Shown: piece after piece, positions 42,459 through 50,237 of the stretch
How positions within the stretch are numbered: the first letter of the stretch is position 1
Layout of the letters: every line of letters starts with the position of its first letter
NCBI GenBank assembly: GCA_009379825.1
Contig: WHTA01000037.1
Coordinates: forward strand, 1 to 50,355
Source: Streptosporangiales bacterium
Lineage (GTDB): Bacteria > Actinomycetota > Actinomycetes > Streptosporangiales > WHST01
Length of the DNA stretch: 50,355 nt
Reading direction: 5' to 3'
Notes under the pieces: generated by a model
Told to the model about the DNA's origin: nothing
Database searches by the model: none
What the model saw: the letters and a program-made list of their open reading frames with translations, nothing else
Program-made: the position numbers and the translations under genes

Positions 42459-43316
42459 CTACCGCGGGAGATCTGGTAACTGCTCGATTGCCTTGCGTAC
42501 GCACTCGTCGCAGATACACACGCCAGGTCCACCGACTAGTCGCACTGTCGGCGATGCGGGCTTGCCGCAGAAGGAGCACGACTGCCCACGCCTGCGGCGT
42601 CGTATCCGGCGGGCCCTTAGCGGAAGGCACCCTTCCAGCTCGCGTTTCACCGATGCGACGTCGACGTCGAGGCGGGTGAGAACGCGGCTGGCCTGCGATC
42701 CGGGATCGGTTGCGAGACAGAAGAGCAGGTGTTCGGTGCCGACGTAACACTGGCCGCGGTCCCGGGCAATGGCGTATGCTCCGTCGATCGCCTCGCGTGC
42801 GTCATCGGAAAGCTCTGGTGCGCGGCGCGTTCGGCGCCGGTCGGTGGGTGCACCGAACAGCTCGCGCATCGCGTCCCGGAGATTGTCAGGAGTAACACCG
42901 AGGCGGTCGAGCGCCGCGGCGGCGACTCCGGCGTGCAGTAGACCGAGCAACAGGTACTGACTATCGACCTCCTCGCAGCCGTCGTGCTCGGCCTCGCTGT
43001 GTGCCTTGTCCAAACATGCCTGCAACCGGGGCCGGACTTCTAGCTCGGCGTCTGTCAGCAATCGCATCGGGGCGACCCCGAACCGTTGGCGGGCGGCTTG
43101 CCGTGTCATCCCAAGCCGGTCACCGATCGCCGTCCACGAGCAGCCGGCGTCGTGTGCCTCGCGGACGAACTGCTCGAGGACCGCGTCCCCCGCGTGGACG
43201 AGGTCTCGGCTGACGCTGGCCGCGATGTCGACGAGCGAGAGCGGATCCGCACCAGAGCCGGCACGTGTCCTCACCAGCTCGAGGTGGTCGACCGGATCTT
43301 CGCTCAGCTCGTCCAT
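42459..43316 (-). CDS. HTH / Clp_N / ClpX-zinc-finger protein without ATPase domain
   Basis: The 285-residue protein contains an HTH-like block (EAHDAGCSWTAIGDRLGMTRQAARQRF, about 53-80). It is followed by two Clp N-terminal repeats (AHSEAEHDGCEEVDSQYLLLGLLH and AYAIARDRGQCYVGTEHLLFCLA). At the C-terminus is a four-cysteine ClpX-type zinc finger (CSFCGKPASPTVRLVGGPG, then CICDECV). No Walker motifs are present. It cannot unfold proteins itself, so it is probably a regulator or adaptor of Clp proteolysis that also binds DNA. It overlaps the palindromes upstream and is likely autoregulated. Confidence 0.83.
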   Translation of the reverse strand: MDELSEDPVDHLELVRTRAGSGADPLSLVDIAASVSRDLVHAGDAVLEQFVREAHDAGCSWTAIGDRLGMTRQAARQRFGVAPMRLLTDAELEVRPRLQACLDKAHSEAEHDGCEEVDSQYLLLGLLHAGVAAAALDRLGVTPDNLRDAMRELFGAPTDRRRTRRAPELSDDAREAIDGAYAIARDRGQCYVGTEHLLFCLATDPGSQASRVLTRLDVDVASVKRELEGCLPLRARRIRRRRRGQSCSFCGKPASPTVRLVGGPGVCICDECVRKAIEQLPDLPR

Positions 43317-43337
43317 TTGACAACTATAGGTTGTCAA
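43317..43337. promoter_or_regulatory. perfect palindrome directly before the Clp-domain gene
   Basis: TTGACAAC (43317-43324) and GTTGTCAA (43330-43337) enclose TATAG. The arm touches the start codon (43314-43316). A second, weaker ACAA/TTGT dyad (43349-43352 and 43360-43363) is centred about 29 bp upstream. The HTH of the adjacent protein is the obvious binder. Confidence 0.75.
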
Positions 43338-43499
43338 ATAGACGATTAACAACTTTGGATTGTCGAGTCGCCGGGACGTACCCGCGGCAGCTCGCCGTCG
43401 GACGTGTCGATGTGGGCCTCGCGGTCGCCGATGTGGCGGTGCAGCGGTGCCACATCGAGCCCGTCCCGGTTCGTCACCTCGGGGAGGTCACGCAGCGGT

Positions 43500-43754
43500 T
43501 CACCCGCGGCGCGACCGACGGCGCCGTGCCGTCGATGCCGCCCACACGACGGCGACGGCCAGCGCGAGGGTGGCGAGGACGAGGAGCCAGTTCTCTTCAA
43601 GGAACGCGCCGGCGGCACCGAGCAATCCGGCGGCGACCAGCACCGGAGCGAGGCAGCACAGCATGATGGCCATGCCGCCGCCGGCCGCGGCGAGTATTCC
43701 GCGGGAGCGACGGCCGACGATGCGTTCCTCGTCGTTGTTGTCGGTGAGCGCCAT
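43500..43754 (-). CDS. MerF-like small mercury-transport membrane protein
   Basis: The 84-residue protein has two membrane spans. The first carries a vicinal cysteine pair in MAIMLCCLAPVLVAAGLLG, the place and context of the CCFTPVL pair of MerF/MerT. The second span is NWLLVLATLALAVAVVWAA with a basic tail. The second cysteine pair of MerF is absent. ATG 43754 lies 6 nt after the -10 of a MerR-type promoter, so it should be induced by mercury and move Hg(II) inward to MerA. It is divergent from merA. The 160 bp after its stop show no convincing gene. Confidence 0.75.
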   Translation of the reverse strand: MALTDNNDEERIVGRRSRGILAAAGGGMAIMLCCLAPVLVAAGLLGAAGAFLEENWLLVLATLALAVAVVWAASTARRRRSRRG

Positions 43755-43760
43755 GCACCC

Positions 43761-43830
43761 ACTGTCCGCCCTGTACTCGGATACCGGGTCAAGGGGGCTT
43801 GACCCCGCAGTGGGGTACAGGGTGGAGGGT
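43761..43830. promoter_or_regulatory. back-to-back MerR-type promoters for merF-like gene and merA
   Basis: Minus strand: -35 TTGACC (43792-43787), 20-bp spacer with CCCGGTA-TCCGAG-TACAGGG, -10 GACAGT (43766-43761), 6 nt to ATG. Plus strand: -35 TTGACC (43799-43804), 20-bp spacer with CCCCGCA-GTGGGG-TACAGGG (43803-43822), -10 GAGGGT (43825-43830), 7 nt to the merA ATG. In both, the dyad begins 4 nt after the first base of the -35, exactly as at merR. The two -35 boxes lie 6 bp apart. Confidence 0.8.
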
Positions 43831-43837
43831 GGCAGGT

Positions 43838-45265
43838 ATGAGCGATGAGCGGTACGACCTGGCGATCGTGGGATCCGGCGGTGCGGCGTTCGCCGCGGCG
43901 ATCGCGGCGCGCGAGCGTGACCTCGCCGTGGTGATGGTCGAGTCAGGGACGATCGGCGGTACCTGCGTGAACACCGGGTGCGTGCCGAGCAAGGCCATGC
44001 TCGCGGCGGCCGAGGCCCGCCACGTAGCGGCGAGCCAGCGGTTCCCCGGTGTGCCGACCCAGGCGGGCCGGGTCGACCTCGCCGCGTTGGTGGGCGCGAA
44101 GCAGGACCTGGTCGAGGCGATGCGGGCGGAGAAGTACGTTGATCTCGCGGCCGAGTACGGCTGGAGGGTCGTGCACGGCTTCGCGCGGTTCGCCGGCGAG
44201 GCCGACGCGCCGGTGCTGGACGTGGACACCGCCGATGGACCGGTGCGGATCGACGCGGCGCAGTACCTCGTCGCGAACGGCGCGACGCCGTCCGCGCCAC
44301 CGGTGGACGGCCTGGCTGCCACCGGCTACCTGACTTCTACCACTGCGCTTGAGCTCACCGCGTTGCCGGCGTCGATGGTCGTGGTGGGTGGCAACGCCGT
44401 CGGGTTGGAGCTCGCGCAGCTGTTCGCCCGCCTCGGCGTCGACGTCACCGTCCTCGAGGCGCTCGACCGGCTCGCGCCGTTCGACGAGCCGGAGGTTTCC
44501 CATGCCCTGGCGGACGCGTTCGTAGCCGACGGCATCTCGGTCGTTACGGACGCCATGGTGACGTCGGTGCGGCGCACGGCGGCGGGCTACGTCGTAACCG
44601 TCGACGCCGAGGACCACGGTGGCGTGGAGCTGGTGGCCGAGCAGCTGGTGGTCGCGACGGGACGTCGCCCGGCCACGGAGCACCTTGGTCTCGACGGTGT
44701 CGGTGTGAAGACCGACGAGCGCGGGGCGGTGGTCGTTGACGAGTGCCAGCGCACCGCCAACCCGCGGATCTGGGCCGCGGGTGACGTGACCGGCGGTCCT
44801 CAGTTCGTCTACGTCGCCGCCGGGCAGGGGACAGCGGCGGTTGACAACGCGTTCGCCGACGCGCGGCGCACACTCCACTACGCGAGCCTGCCCAGGGTGA
44901 CGTTCACCTCGCCTGCGATCGCCGCGGTCGGGCTGACGGCGGCCGAGGCGGCCGCGCACGGGCTGGACGTCGACAGCCGGGTGCTCCCGCTCGACCGGGT
45001 TCCCCGCGCGATCGTCGATGGCGACACCCGAGGTCTGGTGAAGATCGTCGCGGACCGGGCGACGGGCCGGGTGGTCGGTGTGTCCATGCTCGCGCATGGT
45101 GCCGGCGACGCCATCCTCGCCGCCGTGTACGCCGTCAAGGCCGGCATGACCGTGCAGCAGGTCGCCGACACCTGGGCGCCGTACCTCACCGCGGCCGAGG
45201 CGCTCAAGCTCGCCGCGCAGACGTTCACTCGTGACGTCAGCAAGCTCTCGTGCTGCGCCTCGTGA
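43838..45265 (+). CDS. merA: mercuric reductase
   Basis: The 475-residue flavoprotein has VGSGGAAFAAAIAARERDLAVVMVE for FAD and the redox pair in GGTCVNTGCVPSK. VVGGNAVGLELAQLFARLG binds NADPH, and RIWAAGDVTGGPQFVYVAA is the FAD ribityl site. The C-terminal SKLSCCAS carries the vicinal Cys pair that hands Hg(II) to the active site; the MerA tyrosine lies in WAPYLTAAEALKLA. It reduces Hg(II) to Hg(0). There is no N-terminal MerP-like domain. ATG 43838 fits the leaderless promoter; earlier in-frame codons lie within it. It overlaps merB by 4 nt. Confidence 0.95.
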   Translation: MSDERYDLAIVGSGGAAFAAAIAARERDLAVVMVESGTIGGTCVNTGCVPSKAMLAAAEARHVAASQRFPGVPTQAGRVDLAALVGAKQDLVEAMRAEKYVDLAAEYGWRVVHGFARFAGEADAPVLDVDTADGPVRIDAAQYLVANGATPSAPPVDGLAATGYLTSTTALELTALPASMVVVGGNAVGLELAQLFARLGVDVTVLEALDRLAPFDEPEVSHALADAFVADGISVVTDAMVTSVRRTAAGYVVTVDAEDHGGVELVAEQLVVATGRRPATEHLGLDGVGVKTDERGAVVVDECQRTANPRIWAAGDVTGGPQFVYVAAGQGTAAVDNAFADARRTLHYASLPRVTFTSPAIAAVGLTAAEAAAHGLDVDSRVLPLDRVPRAIVDGDTRGLVKIVADRATGRVVGVSMLAHGAGDAILAAVYAVKAGMTVQQVADTWAPYLTAAEALKLAAQTFTRDVSKLSCCAS

Positions 45266-45903
45266 ACGGAGTCGAAACCGTGGACCTCCAGCTGGACAAG
45301 TGCACGGCGACCGCCGCGCTGAGCGCCGAAGCACGACAGGTGCACGTATACGTGCTGCGCACCTTCGCCGCGACCGGCCGCGCACCGAGCAGGGCCGACC
45401 TGCGACGCGTCGCCGCCGACCGGGGCTGCGACCCGGCAATGGTGCTGACCGAACTCGCCGAACGCGACGTAGTGGCGGTCGACGCTCGCGGTGAGCTCCG
45501 TGCCGCCTACCCGTTCTCGCCGACACCGACCGCGATCCAGGTCACCTGGGACGGCGGGCCGACGGTGTACGCGATGTGCGCCGTGGATGCGCTTGGGATG
45601 TCCGCGATGCTCGACCGTCCGGTCACTATCACTGCGACCGAACCGGACACCGGCAACGCGGTGACCGTCCACGTCGACGGCGATCGCGCGGACTGGACGC
45701 CGGCATCCGCCGTCGTGTTTGCGGGTGCCACCGATGACTCCTGCTGTCCCTCGGTGGACCGGACGTGCGGCGCCATCAACTTCTTCACCACGTCGGAGGC
45801 GGCCGGCGACTGGGCGAGCCGGCATCCCGATGTCTCCGGCGCCGTCCTCGACCGCGCGACGGCATTGGCGCAAGCAGTCGCGGAGTTCGGCGCCATGCTG
45901 TAA
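45262..45903 (+). CDS. merB: organomercurial lyase (alkylmercury lyase)
   Basis: The 213-residue protein shows an N-terminal winged-helix part (EARQVHVYVLRTFAATGRAPSR) and the MerB catalytic part. YAMCAVDALGMSAML holds the equivalents of Cys96 and Asp99; RTCGAINFFTTSEAAGDW holds Cys159. All three catalytic residues are present, unlike in the chimera at 35868. It splits C-Hg bonds and passes Hg(II) to MerA. GTG 45262 overlaps the merA stop (GTGA), so MerA and MerB are made together. The 190 bp after its stop contain no gene I can support. Confidence 0.9.
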   Translation: MNGVETVDLQLDKCTATAALSAEARQVHVYVLRTFAATGRAPSRADLRRVAADRGCDPAMVLTELAERDVVAVDARGELRAAYPFSPTPTAIQVTWDGGPTVYAMCAVDALGMSAMLDRPVTITATEPDTGNAVTVHVDGDRADWTPASAVVFAGATDDSCCPSVDRTCGAINFFTTSEAAGDWASRHPDVSGAVLDRATALAQAVAEFGAML

Positions 45904-46092
45904 CGGAAGCCGTCGACGGCACGCGGCTGCGTGGCGGTGTGGTTGGTCGACAATTCGGTGGCGGCGCCGACCTGGTGCGGTCCGTCGACGTGCGGTGCTC
46001 ACCGGAACGCCCTGCCTTGCCTGGTGGTCGGCTGGTAGCGCGGGAGGCGGTCATTGGACCGCGCAGGTGTCGCCGTATTCCCGCTGGTGCGG

Positions 46093-46692
46093 CTACCGAT
46101 CGTGCCGTCGACCGGATTGCCGGTTCCTGGCGGCGTGGGTGCGGACCTTGGCCCGGTTGCCGCAGCGGGTCATGGAGCACCAGCGCCTGCGGGTGCCGCG
46201 GGAGGTGTCCAGGAACAGCATCCGGCACTCGGTGGCCGCGCATTCGTGTACCCGGGTCAGCTCGGGCCCGGTGACCAGGTCGATGGTGTCGCGGGCGAGC
46301 ACGGCGAGGGCGGCCTCGACGGGGTGGTCGCTGCGGCGGGCTGCGGTGCGCCCGCTGGGGTTCAGCCGTAGCTGGGGCGTGGGATGCGCGGCGGCCGCGT
46401 TGACCAGCCTGACCGCCCCGGCGGCCGGTGTGCGGGCGTGGCGGGCGGCGTCGACGACGGCGTAGGCGGCGTCGCGGAGTCGCCGCATCCGGTCGAGGTC
46501 GCCCAGGTCGAGCGGCACGAGGTCGTCGAGCAGGTCGGCGTCGACGAGCCAGGTCGCGAGGTCGGCGGGGGCGGGGATGCGTTCGACCGAGGTGGAGCCG
46601 CGCCGGCCGATGGTGGCCAGCAGGTTCAGGCAGGGGCGCCCGGCGTCGAAGCGCGTCCGCGCCGCCTGCGTGTTCGACGGTTGGGCTTGCAC
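46093..46692 (-). CDS. ABATE-domain / CGNR zinc-finger regulator
   Basis: The 199-residue protein begins with an ABATE-type stress domain (FDAGRPCLNLLATIGRRG, then DLATWLVDADLL) and ends with a CGNR zinc finger: CAATECRMLFLDTSRGTRR and WCSMTRCGNRAKV. CGNR proteins are DNA-binding regulators, often of neighbouring detoxification genes. GTG 46692 follows GGAGG. It is divergent from the AhpD-like gene over a 23-bp palindrome, which it probably binds. Confidence 0.87.
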   Translation of the reverse strand: MQAQPSNTQAARTRFDAGRPCLNLLATIGRRGSTSVERIPAPADLATWLVDADLLDDLVPLDLGDLDRMRRLRDAAYAVVDAARHARTPAAGAVRLVNAAAAHPTPQLRLNPSGRTAARRSDHPVEAALAVLARDTIDLVTGPELTRVHECAATECRMLFLDTSRGTRRRWCSMTRCGNRAKVRTHAARNRQSGRRHDR

Positions 46693-46707
46693 GTCTCACC
46701 TCCGCGT

Positions 46708-46730
46708 GCTAACTGTTTAAACCGGTTAGC
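46708..46730. promoter_or_regulatory. 23-bp near-perfect palindrome, probable CGNR-regulator operator
   Basis: The outer arms GCTAAC (46708-46713) and GTTAGC (46725-46730) are exact, and the centre contains TTTAAA. Only two base pairs of the 23-bp dyad mismatch. It lies in the 64-bp gap between the divergent CGNR and AhpD-like genes and is strikingly AT-rich for this genome. Confidence 0.72.
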
Positions 46731-46756
46731 TTATCGCTGTGAGTTGAGGAGAGATC

Positions 46757-47305
46757 ATGCCGCGGTTCCCGGTCCACACCATCGACGATGCGCCGGAGGC
46801 GTCCCGGGCGGCGCTGGAGGCGACCCGGCAGCGGTTGGGGAAGGTGCTCAACATCTACGGCGAGATGGCGCACGCCCCGGTGCTGCTCGCCGTCTCGAAC
46901 GCGATGAGTCAGGCGGTCGCCGAGCACGGCACGTTCGACGCGCGTACCCGGGAGGCGATCGCGCTCGCGGTGGGCAACCAGAACGGCTGCGGCTACTGCC
47001 AGTCCGCGCACACTCTCGGCGCGGTCCGCGCTGGCTGGAGCGAGGAGCAGACGCTCGCCATCCGCGACGGTCAGCTCGGCTTCGCCCCCAAGCTCGACGC
47101 GTTGCTGATGGTGGCCAGGCAGATCGCGGCGAACGTGGGCGAGGTTGCGGACGAGACGTACGAGCACGCTCGCCGGGCGGGGTGGAGCGATGAGGAGCTG
47201 GCAGAGCTGTTCGCCCACGTCATGGTGAACATGCTCACCAACTACTTCAACCACTACGCGGAGACGGAGCTGGACATCCCGGCCGCGTCCGGCTTGGCTA
47301 GCTGA
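46757..47305 (+). CDS. carboxymuconolactone decarboxylase/AhpD-like protein
   Basis: The 182-residue helical protein has the AhpD signature REAIALAVGNQNGCGYCQSAH, with a CxxC pair and the proton-relay His and Glu. Proteins of this form act as thiol peroxidases or reductase adaptors, or are uncharacterised. The length fits a single CMD domain with an N-terminal extension. ATG 46757 follows GAGGAGAG. It is the first gene of a plus-strand run with HAD, DehI and two DsbA-fold genes, and its promoter overlaps the palindrome. Confidence 0.87.
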   Translation: MPRFPVHTIDDAPEASRAALEATRQRLGKVLNIYGEMAHAPVLLAVSNAMSQAVAEHGTFDARTREAIALAVGNQNGCGYCQSAHTLGAVRAGWSEEQTLAIRDGQLGFAPKLDALLMVARQIAANVGEVADETYEHARRAGWSDEELAELFAHVMVNMLTNYFNHYAETELDIPAASGLAS

Positions 47306-47330
47306 GGCGCCAGATGCTCGAGGAGGCACG

Positions 47331-48020
47331 ATGGCGACCCGTCCGTCGGCAGTGGCGTTCGACGTGGTCGAGACGCTGATGTCGTTGCAGCCGCTGGAGG
47401 CACGGTTGGAAACGGTCGGGCAACCGGCGTCCGTCCTGCCGGCGTGGTTCGCACGGCTGCTGCTTTACGGGGTCGGGCTGTCCGCGGCCGGCGACTACGT
47501 GCCCTTCCCTGAGGCCGCGGCCGAGGCGCTGCGTGCCGTCAGCGGGTACCGGCTGTCCGACGAGGACGTGGCGTATGTGCTCGCTGGGTTCGGGCAGCTG
47601 CCCGCCCACCCGGACGCAGAACCTGCGATCAGGCGGCTGGCCGACGCGGGGGTACGGGTGGTTTGCCTCACCAACGGGAGCGCCGACGTCACGGCGGCGT
47701 TCCTGGCCCGCGCCGGGGCGGCGCACCTCGTCGAGCGGGTGATCAGCACGGCGGAGGTGAACAGCTGGAAGCCGCCGGCCCGCGTCTACCGCCACGCGCT
47801 CGACGTGTTGGAGCTGCCGGCCGAGCGGGTGGCACTCGTCGCCGTCCACGCCTGGGACTGCCACGGAGCCAAGCGGGCCGGCCTCACCACCGGATGGGCG
47901 AGCCGCGCCGAAGGCGGCTACGGTGCACTGTTCGCCCCCGCCGACGTCAGCGGCGCCGACCTGGTCGAGGTCGCCGAGGGACTGCTGGCCCTCCCCGAGG
48001 GGGCCGGCGATGCGCGGTGA
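47331..48020 (+). CDS. haloacid dehalogenase type II-like HAD hydrolase
   Basis: The 229-residue protein has HAD motif I as VAFDVVETLMSL (nucleophile Asp), motif II in VVCLTNGSADVT, the motif III Lys in NSWKPPARVY and a motif IV-like block VALVAVHAWDCHGA. The FDxVETL form and the cap domain (residues 20-90) are those of L-2-haloacid dehalogenase-like HADs. It may remove halide from 2-haloacids. Its stop overlaps the start of the DehI-like gene by 4 nt. Confidence 0.83.
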   Translation: MATRPSAVAFDVVETLMSLQPLEARLETVGQPASVLPAWFARLLLYGVGLSAAGDYVPFPEAAAEALRAVSGYRLSDEDVAYVLAGFGQLPAHPDAEPAIRRLADAGVRVVCLTNGSADVTAAFLARAGAAHLVERVISTAEVNSWKPPARVYRHALDVLELPAERVALVAVHAWDCHGAKRAGLTTGWASRAEGGYGALFAPADVSGADLVEVAEGLLALPEGAGDAR

Positions 48021-48776
48021 CGACGGGGACGTGGCGGTACCCGATGGTGGAACCCGGCGCGGCGACGGGCAAGGTGGCGGCCGTGTACGCGCAGATCGCC
48101 GAGGTGATGCCGATCGTGCCGAGCCTGTTCAAGTCGCTGGCGGCGTGCCCGCCGTACCTGGCACTGGCGTGGGACCAGGCAGCGCCGGCGTTGCGCGACG
48201 ACATCCACCTGGCGGCCGCGACGGCCTCGCCGACTCGGTGCGCACCGCCGCCGTGCCACCGGCGGACGCGAGGGTACGGGAGGCGATGGCGGAGTTCATG
48301 TCGCCGTTGAGCTGGATGCTGCTGGTCTTCGCGGGGCTGCGAGAAGCGCTGGCCGGCCACCTCGACGACGTCCCCGCCGATAACCGGCTACCAGCAGCGA
48401 CCGGACCGATGCAGCCTCGCCGGTGGGTACCTACGCCCGCCGAGAGCGGCGCGCAGCAGGTGTACGGGGACATTCGCGCCGCGCTGCGCACGCCGCTGGT
48501 CAACAGCATCTGGCTGAGCCTGGCCGGCCGAGGTCTCCTCGACGCGGCCTGGCACGAAGTAGCCGGCCAAGTGCCGCAGACCCGGCAGCGGGCCGCTGCG
48601 CTGGGTCAGCGGGCGACACAGACCGCGCAAGAGCTGGCCTGGCCTGTGGTCGTCAGCCCGCGGCCTCGGCCGAGGCCGGCATCGCCGACGCAAGCCCCGG
48701 CATGGCGGCGATCCTGGACTGCTACTTCGCGACGCTGCCGCGGGTGCTCACGTTGGTGGCCTGCTGCGCAGGGTAG
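48017..48776 (+). pseudogene. DehI-type haloacid dehalogenase, two frameshifts
   Basis: GTG 48017 gives MVEPGAATGKVAAVYAQIAE, VMPIVPSLFKSLAACPPYLALAWDQ. The frame shifts near 48235 into VREAMAEFMSPLSWMLLVFAGLREAL, the helical region and TPLVNSIWLSLAG. It shifts again near 48665 into a third frame ending ILDCYFATLPRVLTLVACCAG and TAG 48774. This layout is that of DehI, which removes halide from both D- and L-2-haloacids by direct water attack. It is unrelated to the HAD enzyme encoded just before. Two shifts make function unlikely unless the read is wrong. Confidence 0.75.
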
Positions 48777-48836
48777 GGATCACGGTGCCGGTCCCCCGGG
48801 GCCGAGCGCGGAACGTATGCCGGTCGGGAGGGCCGC

Positions 48837-49526
48837 ATGAGAATCGAGATCTGGTCGGACATCGTGTGTCCGTGGTGTGCGATCGGCAAGGCGCAGCTCG
48901 AGGCGGCGCTTGCCGAGTTCGAGCATGCCGACGGCGTCGACGTGGTCTGGCGCAGCTTCGAGCTCGACCCTGGTGCCCCCGCTGTGCGGGAAGGCGACTA
49001 CGCCGCCATGCTGGCGAGCAAGTACGGCACCAGCCTGGCCGGCGGGCAGGCGATGATCGCGCGAATGACCGAGGCCGCCGCCGACGCGGGCCTGGGGTTC
49101 GACCTCGAACGTGCCCGTCCCGGCAACTCCTTCGACGCGCACCGGCTCGCACACCTCGCCGCGGACCACGGCCGGCAGAGTGCAGTCGTCCAGCGCCTCA
49201 TGCGTGGCTATCTGTCCGAAGGCGAGGCCATCGGCGACCCCGCCACCTTGCTGCGGCTCGCCGCCGACGCCGGCCTGGAGCCGGACCAGGTGCGCGACAC
49301 CCTCGACTCGGACGCCTACGCCGACGCGGTGCGCGCCGAAGAGCACGAGGCGCTCGAACTCGGCGTCACCGCGGTGCCGCTGTTCCTGCTCGACCGGCGA
49401 CTCGCGATACCCGGTGCCCAACCGGTCGAGATGATGCTTCAGGCGCTGCGCCGCGCCACGCGAGAACGCGATCCGGCCGCGGCCCGTGACACGCCGGTGC
49501 ACCGAGTCGACAGGGAGGCAAGATGA
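48837..49526 (+). CDS. DsbA-family oxidoreductase (FrnE-like)
   Basis: The 229-residue cytoplasmic thioredoxin-fold protein begins MRIEIWSDIVCPWCAIGK with a CPWC site, continues WRSFELDPGA, NSFDAHRLAHLA and EHEALELGVTAVPLFLLD (cis-Pro in VTAVP). This is the FrnE/DSBA-like pattern linked to disulfide isomerase activity and to 2-hydroxychromene-type isomerases. No signal peptide is present. The stop overlaps the following gene by 4 nt. Confidence 0.87.
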   Translation: MRIEIWSDIVCPWCAIGKAQLEAALAEFEHADGVDVVWRSFELDPGAPAVREGDYAAMLASKYGTSLAGGQAMIARMTEAAADAGLGFDLERARPGNSFDAHRLAHLAADHGRQSAVVQRLMRGYLSEGEAIGDPATLLRLAADAGLEPDQVRDTLDSDAYADAVRAEEHEALELGVTAVPLFLLDRRLAIPGAQPVEMMLQALRRATRERDPAAARDTPVHRVDREAR

Positions 49527-50221
49527 GCGACGTCGACGTGGAGTTCTTCTTCGACCCGGTGTGCCCGTTCTGCTGGGTCACCGCGCAGTGGGTACGCAAC
49601 GTCCGCCGACACCGGCCGCTGCGCATCGAGTGGCGCCCGCTGTCGCTGCGGATCCTCAACGAGCCGATCGGCTACGCGGGGCGCCCCGCCGCCTATCCCG
49701 AGGCGCACCAGCGCGGACTGGAGATGCTGCGCGTGGTTGTCGCCGCCCGCGCCGCCCACGGCCCGGAGGTGATCGACGCCCTGTACCGGACGCTGGGGGA
49801 GGCGGTATGGCACGCGCCGGTACCGGAAGCCCCCGGCTTCGAAGCGGTCCTGGCCGACACCGCCCGGCCCCGTGACCTCGCCGGAGCACTCGACAGCGCC
49901 GGGCTGCCCCGCGATCTCGCCGACGCCGCCATCGACGGGTCTTTCGATGACGAGATCCGCGCCGAGACCGAGGACGCCGTCGCCCGCGTGGGCGGCGGCG
50001 TCGGCACGCCCATCCTGTCGTTCCACCCGCCGGACGGACCCGCCCTGTTCGGTCCGGTGATCCACCGTGCCCCCGACGGCGACGATGCGCTGCGCGTGTG
50101 GGATGCCGTCACCACACTCGCCAACTGGCCCGGGTTCGCCGAGATCAAACGCACGCTGCGGGCCTTCCCGGACACCCCGCTGTCCGCCCGCATCGCCGGG
50201 CACGACACCCATGTCCGCTAG
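49523..50221 (+). CDS. mycothiol-dependent nitroreductase-like DsbA-fold protein (Rv2466c family)
   Basis: The 232-residue protein opens VEFFFDPVCPFCWVTAQWVR with a CPFC active site, then WRPLSLRILNE. It ends with VGTPILSFHPPDGPALFGPVIHRAPDGDDALRVWDA in outline and FAEIKRTLR. Order and spacing follow M. tuberculosis Rv2466c, a mycothiol-dependent reductase that also protects against oxidants. This supports a mycothiol-producing host. It is coupled to the preceding FrnE-like gene by ATGA. Transposase sequence begins 16 bp after its stop. Confidence 0.87.
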   Translation: MSDVDVEFFFDPVCPFCWVTAQWVRNVRRHRPLRIEWRPLSLRILNEPIGYAGRPAAYPEAHQRGLEMLRVVVAARAAHGPEVIDALYRTLGEAVWHAPVPEAPGFEAVLADTARPRDLAGALDSAGLPRDLADAAIDGSFDDEIRAETEDAVARVGGGVGTPILSFHPPDGPALFGPVIHRAPDGDDALRVWDAVTTLANWPGFAEIKRTLRAFPDTPLSARIAGHDTHVR

Positions 50222-50237
50222 ATGGTTGATTCCTTGG

